From: Candidatus Brachythrix odensensis
Lineage (GTDB): Bacteria > Chloroflexota > Anaerolineae > J036 > Brachytrichaceae
Length of the DNA: 64,000 nt
Reading direction: 5' to 3'
Assembly (NCBI GenBank): GCA_016714465.1
Contig: JADKDT010000012.1
Span: 1 to 64,000 of the forward strand
Positions 59,197 through 64,000 of this stretch are shown in pieces. Numbering within the stretch: position 1 is the stretch's first letter; each line of letters starts with the position of its first letter. A program made the translations under genes and the position numbers. The notes under the pieces were generated by a model. The model made no database searches, was not told where the DNA came from, and saw only the letters and a program-made list of their open reading frames with translations.

Positions 59197-60786
59197 TCAG
59201 CGGATGAGCAGCCACGCCAGGTAGTTGGTGTAGCGCTGATGCAGATACTTCAGTTTCAGGATATCGTCGAACATCGGGCCATACAACTTGCGGCCTTTGC
59301 CCCACTCGGCCAGCAACCGCTCGATCTTCACCAGCCGGGCGCGGGCCTCGGCCTCGCTCACGCCCTGCAGCCCGCCGTCGAACTCGGTCTCGAGCGCCGT
59401 CACCGGGTCGTCCTTGTCCAGGCTGAGCCGGTCGAACTCGGCGCAGGACAGGTCGAACAGGCGGCGGATCCAGCCCACCCGGTCGACCCGATACACCTGG
59501 TTGCCGGCCGCGTCGAAGAAGGGCGCCTCGGTGTCGGGGACGAGCTTGTCGTGCAGCACAAACGGCACGATGTTGCGCAGGTCGTCGAGGGTCACCGCCT
59601 TGTAGCCCCGGAACCAGGCCAGGGCCTTCGCAAAGACCAGGACCGTCATCAGGGCCCGGACCGAGAACCCATTCTTCGTCGCCGCGCCGATGTCCTTGAC
59701 CTTGTCCTTGCCGGTGTCGAGCGCGGTTAGCGCGCGAAAGTCGATGCCGGAGAGCTTGGCGGTGTCCTTGGTCTTGTATTCGAGCTGCTCGGCGGCGGGC
59801 TCAAAGAACTCGAACTGGCTGGCGAAGAACTCCAGCCGCCGGCGCAGGGCGGGGGCGAACTCGACCTCGCGGACCGCATCGCCCATGCGGTCGATCTCGG
59901 CCTCGTTGAAGATGATGGCCGCCGGCATGACCTCCTCGGGCTTGAGGTTCTCCTCGATCCGGGTGAGCAGCTCGTCGACGAAGCGGTTGTTGAAATGCAG
60001 GGTGTGTACAACCACGTCGATCCGATCGCGCAGGGCCTCGATGACCTGATAGGTGCCGCCACCCGCGTCGTCGTTGGCGGTCAGAAACCAGGCTGACTCG
60101 GGGCACTCGTAAATCTGGTCGAGGATCTCGGCGTAGTTGTCGCCCATCACAGTCAGCAGCGCGCTCTGGGTCCGGGTGGGGATGCGGTTGTACTCGTCGA
60201 TGATCTTGACCCGCATGCTCAGCCACTTGCGCCAGGCGATCCGGATGTCGTCCATCTTCTGGGCGGCGACAAGGTCGGCCGGGAGCGGATTGCCGATCAG
60301 GTCGCTGATTGTCATCTGGGGCTGGCCGTGCTGCATCCCGCGCCGCACCTCGCGCACGCTGTAGCCGGCCAGGATCCCCATCAGAGTCGCGCTGGCGGTC
60401 TTGCCCCGGCCCGGCCCGCCGACCAGCAGGCAGCGCCGGCGCACGGCGAAGTTGAGCAGCGGGACGAGGACAAAGCTGCTGTAGCTCTGGCCCGAGGGCA
60501 GGCTCAACTTCGCCTTCGCGTCGCCAAACGTAAAGACCTGGGGCGGTTTGTCGGTGTTGTATTCGAGGTCGTAGTGCGGGCTGATGATGGCGTGGTTGAC
60601 GATCCAGAAATAGGCCTGGCGCAGCTTCTCGTCGAGCGGGATCGCGCCTGGGCCGGCGACTGCCTCGCCGGTCGAGGCCGGCCCGCGATACAGGTCGGCG
60701 ACATCAAAGCGCTTCTGGCGCGGCGCGGCGCCCGGGTTGGTCGGCGCCTCGGAGACTTTGGCGATCGGCGTGCTGTCGGTGGGCAT
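59197..60786 (-). CDS. MoxR-like AAA+ ATPase, atypical
   Basis: A 529-aa AAA+ protein, larger than ordinary MoxR. A 110-residue N-terminal extension precedes Walker A LLVGGPGRGKTASATLMG; Walker B VKIIDEYNRIPTRTQSALL; sensor 1 WFLTANDDAGGGTYQV and arginine-finger-like ALRDRIDVV; then a 200-residue C-terminal region with FSVRALMTVLVFAKALAWFRG and LKLKYLHQRYTNYLAW. It differs from the 55741 MoxR. Coupled to the unknown 333-aa gene. Possibly remodels or assembles a complex with that partner. Confidence 0.85.
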   Translation of the reverse strand: MPTDSTPIAKVSEAPTNPGAAPRQKRFDVADLYRGPASTGEAVAGPGAIPLDEKLRQAYFWIVNHAIISPHYDLEYNTDKPPQVFTFGDAKAKLSLPSGQSYSSFVLVPLLNFAVRRRCLLVGGPGRGKTASATLMGILAGYSVREVRRGMQHGQPQMTISDLIGNPLPADLVAAQKMDDIRIAWRKWLSMRVKIIDEYNRIPTRTQSALLTVMGDNYAEILDQIYECPESAWFLTANDDAGGGTYQVIEALRDRIDVVVHTLHFNNRFVDELLTRIEENLKPEEVMPAAIIFNEAEIDRMGDAVREVEFAPALRRRLEFFASQFEFFEPAAEQLEYKTKDTAKLSGIDFRALTALDTGKDKVKDIGAATKNGFSVRALMTVLVFAKALAWFRGYKAVTLDDLRNIVPFVLHDKLVPDTEAPFFDAAGNQVYRVDRVGWIRRLFDLSCAEFDRLSLDKDDPVTALETEFDGGLQGVSEAEARARLVKIERLLAEWGKGRKLYGPMFDDILKLKYLHQRYTNYLAWLLIR

Positions 60787-60823
60787 AGGGGGAGATTATC
60801 CTCGCGTATCCCGCCGCGCGCTT

Positions 60824-60893
60824 TTCACCACAAAGGCACAAAGGACACAAAGGTCGGTTTGATTTCTTTGTGTCTTTGTGCCTTTGTGGTGAA
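60824..60893. repeat. CACCACAAAGGCACAAAGG inverted repeat
   Basis: Left arm 60824-60852 (TTCACCACAAAGGCACAAAG ...) and right arm 60866-60893 (... TTTGTGCCTTTGTGGTGAA) are complements with one bulged base. A single related arm is at 2060. It occupies the gap between the ATPase start and the ELWxxDGT gene end and is AT-richer than its surroundings. Confidence 0.8.
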
Positions 60894-60905
60894 GAAGAAG
60901 CAGAA

Positions 60906-63652
60906 CTAACGAAATGTCGCCGGCATCCAGGCCCGCCGCGGGCCGAGGTCGGCCGCCCACAGTTCGTAGTTATTGCTGGCGTCGTTGGCCGACAGAAACA
61001 GCTTCGTCCCGGCCACGCCCAAGGGCGTCGGGTCCGAGGATGCCGGGCCCGGCGCGCTATCGCCTACCCGGATCGTCGACGCCGCGGAGCCCTTTGTCCG
61101 CCACAGCTCGCGCCCGGTCCCGCTTGCGCTGGCCGCGAAATACAGCCCGGCATAGGTGTCGATAAAGTTCGTTGGATCGGACCCGGCCGCGCCCGGCTCG
61201 ATGTCGGCGACCAGGGTTGTGCCCGCGGCCGTGCCGTCGGTGCGCCACAGCTCGCGCCCATGCGCGCCATCATCCGCCCCGAAATACAGCCAGGCGCCCG
61301 AGAGGACCAGGCCAACCGGGTTTGCCCCGGCCGTGCCCGGGTTGATGTCGGTAAGCATGAAGGTGCCAGCCAGCGATCCGTCGCTGCGCCACAGCTCGCG
61401 CCCATGCGCGCCGTCGGCGGCGGTGAAGAAGAGCAGCCCGCTCCAGGCTACCAGCGCCTCGGGGCTGCTCGACCCGCTCCCCGTGACGATGTCCCTGACC
61501 TGTAGCGTCCCGGTCGGCGTGCCGTCGGTCCGCCACAGCTCACGCCCTGTTGGGGTGTTCTGCGCGGCAAAGAAGACCTGACCGCCCACGGGCGTAAAGA
61601 CGTTGGGCGGGAAACCACCCGGCCACGACCCGCCTGCGCCCGCCTCGATGTCCTTCAGCCGGAAGGTGCCCGTGAGCGTGCCATCGCTCACCCAGGGTTC
61701 GCGCCCGCCCGCGCCGGCGGCGTGAAAGATCAGCGTGTTGCCCCAGGCGGTCATCCCCTGCGGCTGCGAGCCGGCCGCGCCCGGCAGGATGTCCGACACG
61801 AGCACGGGCGGGCCCGGCGGGGTGAGACGCCACAGCTCGCTGCCATGCGCGCCGTCGTCGGCGGAGAAGAAGATCGAACCGCCCGCGACCGCCAGATACC
61901 CGTCCGCGCCGTTGCCTGTCCCCGAGTACACGTCGGTCGCGCGCAGTGTGCCGGTTGGGGTGCCGTCGCTCGACCACAGCTCGCGGCCATGGGCCGGGTC
62001 AATGCCGACAAAGTAGACCTCTCCGCCCAACGGATACAACCCGGACCACATCCCGGAATCGGGACCCGGGCGGATGTCGGTAATGAGCGTGGTGCCGGTC
62101 AGCGTGCCGTCGCTGGTCCACAGCTCCTGGCCATGCGTGATGTCGTTGGCGACGAAGACGAGCCGGTTTCCGAATGAAATCGCTGCCTGCGGGAAAGAGC
62201 CGAGCGAGATCATGTTCACGTCCGCGATGAGCGCGCCATCGCCGACCGAGCCATCGCTCAGCCAGGGCTCGCACTTCAGAACCGCATCGCAGCCCGAGAA
62301 ATACAGCCCGTTGCTCAGCCAGGCTAGATTCGATGGGCTGGAGCCCGGCGGGCCCGCCAGGATGTCTACGACCAGGGCGGGCACGGCCACACCGACAGAG
62401 TTGACCTTCCACAGCTCGCGGCCATGATCGGGATCCTCGGCCGTCCAGAGCAGCCTTGAACCGGCCGCGGTGAGTTCAATCGGGGAGGATGTGTCCGTTC
62501 CCGGCCACACATCCAGCACGATTTCGGTCGAGACCTGGGTGCCCTTGGTCCGCCAGACCTCATCCCCGTGCGCGCCGTCATTGGCAACGAAGTTACAAGG
62601 TGTTCTGCACGGCGACCAGGCTGCGTGGGTTGGCGCAGCCCCTGTCCGGCGTAGGCGCTCCCGGCCAGGAGCGTGCCGGCCAGCGTGCCATCTGTCTTCC
62701 ACACCTCTGAGCATTCGGCGGCGGTATTGCCGACGAAATACACGTCCGTCCCGAGCGCGGTCAGGCGGGCGGGGGCGGTATTGGAGACGAAGGCTGACAC
62801 GCGCACGGTCCCGGTCGGCGCGCCAGTCGTCTTAAAGATCTCCGGGCCATTGACGCCGTCGTCGGCGACGAAGTAGACCAGGCTGCCCGCGCCGACGATC
62901 TCGGTCGGATTAGCGTCGGACGGACCGCTGAAGACATCGGAGATCATGAGCGTGCCAGTGATCAACCCGTTGCTGCGCCACAGTTCATATCCGTGCGTCC
63001 CGTCATCGGCGCTGAAATAGAGCAGTCCGTTCGCGGCGGTCAGTTCCGAGGCCGAGGTATTGAGCGTGGGCGTCAGCGCGCGCGTGCCGGCCAGAGTGCC
63101 ATCGGTGATGTAGATCACATCGGTGGACGAGCCGCCGCCTTCGGGCCGCAGCGCTCCCGTGCCAACCTTGAAGTAACCCAGGCCGCCCGCCACCACAGGA
63201 CCATCCGAGACAAAACCAGACGGGCCGGGCACAATATCGCTGATCAGAACCGTGCCGGTCAATGTGCCGTCGCTCTTCCACAACTCGAAGCCCGAATCTG
63301 GATGCGCGGCGACGAAGATAAGGGCGCCATTCAGCGCCACAAGATGGGCGGGTGCGCTGTTGGTTGGGCCGGGGTGGATATCCCTCACCAGCGACGTGCC
63401 GGTTGGGGTGCCATCGGTCTTCCATAATTCAATCCCGTGCACGCCATCGTCGGCGGCGAAGAAGGTCAGGTGGCCGACCCGGGTGAAACTGTGCGGGTTG
63501 GACGGGTCGGTCGCCGGGCTGATCTCGCGGACCTTCTCGGGCGGCGCGGGGTCGATGGCCATTGCCGGGCGGGCGGCGATCAGGCTGGCGGCCAGGGCAG
63601 CCAGGCCGAGGCTGACAACGGTGCCGATACGGCGACTGTGGGAATCCAGCAT
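60906..63652 (-). CDS. Secreted ELWxxDGT-repeat protein, twice frameshifted
   Basis: About 914 aa repaired. Signal peptide (SLGLAALAASLIAARPAMA) followed by about 17 repeats of roughly 48 residues with the consensus FFxADDGxHGxELWxxDGTxxGTxxVxDIxPG (for example ELWRTDGTPTGT, ELWRSDGSLAGT). This is a beta-propeller-like surface repeat, function unknown. Two extra bases break the frame: one near 62637-62645 and one in TTGTAAC near 62593; removing both gives NPRSLVAVQNTLYFVANDG. ATG 63652 chosen. Probably extracellular or surface-exposed. Confidence 0.87.
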
Positions 63653-63689
63653 GCGCCGGTTGTAGCGCCCGGGCGTAAAGAGATCGTGA

Positions 63690-64000
63690 TTAAGCCTCCA
63701 AATACACATCCCCGCCCGACCTAAGTGCCCGCAGCGCATGGGTGACCCGCCGCCCGAGCGAGCGGTTGAGCAGGCGTAGCGCTTCGCCCGGCGTGACAAA
63801 GCGGTACTCGGATAGCTCGCCAGCCTGCAGCGAAATCGCCGCGATCTGGGCCGCGTTGAGCACGCCGCCGTCGAAGATCCATTGGACGGCCTCGGTCTTG
63901 GGGCCCTCGCGCGGGAGATACTCGACGCACAGCAAACGACCGATCACCACCTCCAACCCGATTTCCTCGCGCGCCTCGCGGGCGCAGCCCTGGCGCGGCG
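63690..64000 (-). CDS. Nudix hydrolase (partial, cut by right edge)
   Basis: The frame is open to the window edge. Upstream residues read RQGCAREAREEIGLEVVIGR, which matches the Nudix box core RExxEExG; the first part of the box lies outside the window. It continues RLLCVEYLPREGPKTEAVQWIFDGGVL and ends GGDVYLEA. By family it hydrolyses a nucleoside diphosphate linked to another moiety. The N-terminus is missing, so only about 103 codons are seen. Confidence 0.85.
   Translation of the reverse strand, partial: PRQGCAREAREEIGLEVVIGRLLCVEYLPREGPKTEAVQWIFDGGVLNAAQIAAISLQAGELSEYRFVTPGEALRLLNRSLGRRVTHALRALRSGGDVYLEA

Noticed and set aside
1..64000. tRNA, rRNA, riboswitch or phage genes
   Set aside because: I looked for cloverleaf-like CCA-ended segments, rRNA signatures and integrase or structural gene motifs and saw none I could support by eye; a covariance-model scan would be needed for small RNAs.

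Overview
This 64 kb window is GC-rich chromosomal DNA from a bacterium, most likely an uncultivated Chloroflexota (Anaerolineae/Caldilineae-like). That assignment is inference. It rests on lipoproteins with long Thr/Pro/Ala linkers after the lipobox, a MalT-type LuxR regulator, MoxR/DUF58/DUF4129 genes, an expansion of phytanoyl-CoA dioxygenase, enolase-superfamily, RraA and SDR genes next to a sugar ABC transporter, and dense intergenic hairpin repeats. I saw no rRNA, tRNA, CRISPR array, phage or transposase gene.

Layout. Positions 1-20,100 are housekeeping and mixed genes: thrB (cut by the left edge) and thrC, exonuclease III and an AlkA-type glycosylase (divergent), a MOSC protein, two alpha/beta hydrolases, a DEAD-box helicase, a membrane spermidine-synthase-like protein, two GNAT acetyltransferases, a glycerophosphodiesterase, several hypothetical proteins, a large lipoprotein with a papain-like Cys/His/Asp pattern, and a DapF homologue that lacks both catalytic cysteines. 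Positions 20,100-43,900 hold a catabolic island. On the minus strand, running from a near-consensus promoter at about 37,660 down to 20,126, are an FAH-family hydrolase, a sugar ABC transporter (binding protein and two permeases, no ATPase), two PhyH dioxygenases, two SDRs, an acetoacetate-decarboxylase-family enzyme, a GH2 glycosidase, an RraA protein, an enolase-superfamily acid-sugar dehydratase, an aldo/keto reductase, an UlaG-like lactonase and an M24 peptidase. Divergent on the plus strand are a 2-hydroxyacid dehydrogenase, an NAD-dependent epimerase, a GntR/FCD regulator and the E1-alpha, E1-beta and E2 genes of a 2-oxoacid dehydrogenase complex. Together these could import a glycoside, release and oxidise its sugar, open the lactone, dehydrate the acid, oxidise it again, hydrolyse a diketo acid and oxidise the resulting pyruvate.

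Positions 43,900-64,000 carry a quinone oxidoreductase, a DUF4386 protein, a large MalT-like regulator, PRPP synthetase, a DinB protein, heme A synthase (CtaA), an MBOAT acyltransferase, a DUF2202 ferritin-like protein, the DUF58/MoxR/DUF4129 set, an AAA+ ATPase paired with an unknown protein, a secreted ELWxxDGT-repeat protein and a Nudix hydrolase cut by the right edge.

Two global traits matter. First, nearly every transcription-unit end carries a perfect 16-23 bp-arm hairpin whose core is conserved (CCCCGGC-NNN-GCCGGGG or a relative) while the outer arms differ from copy to copy but stay complementary. Second, about ten genes are split by single-base indels, mostly in G/C runs, and each is restored by removing or adding one base. 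This looks like uncorrected consensus error rather than decay, so the affected genes are annotated here as reconstructed CDS.
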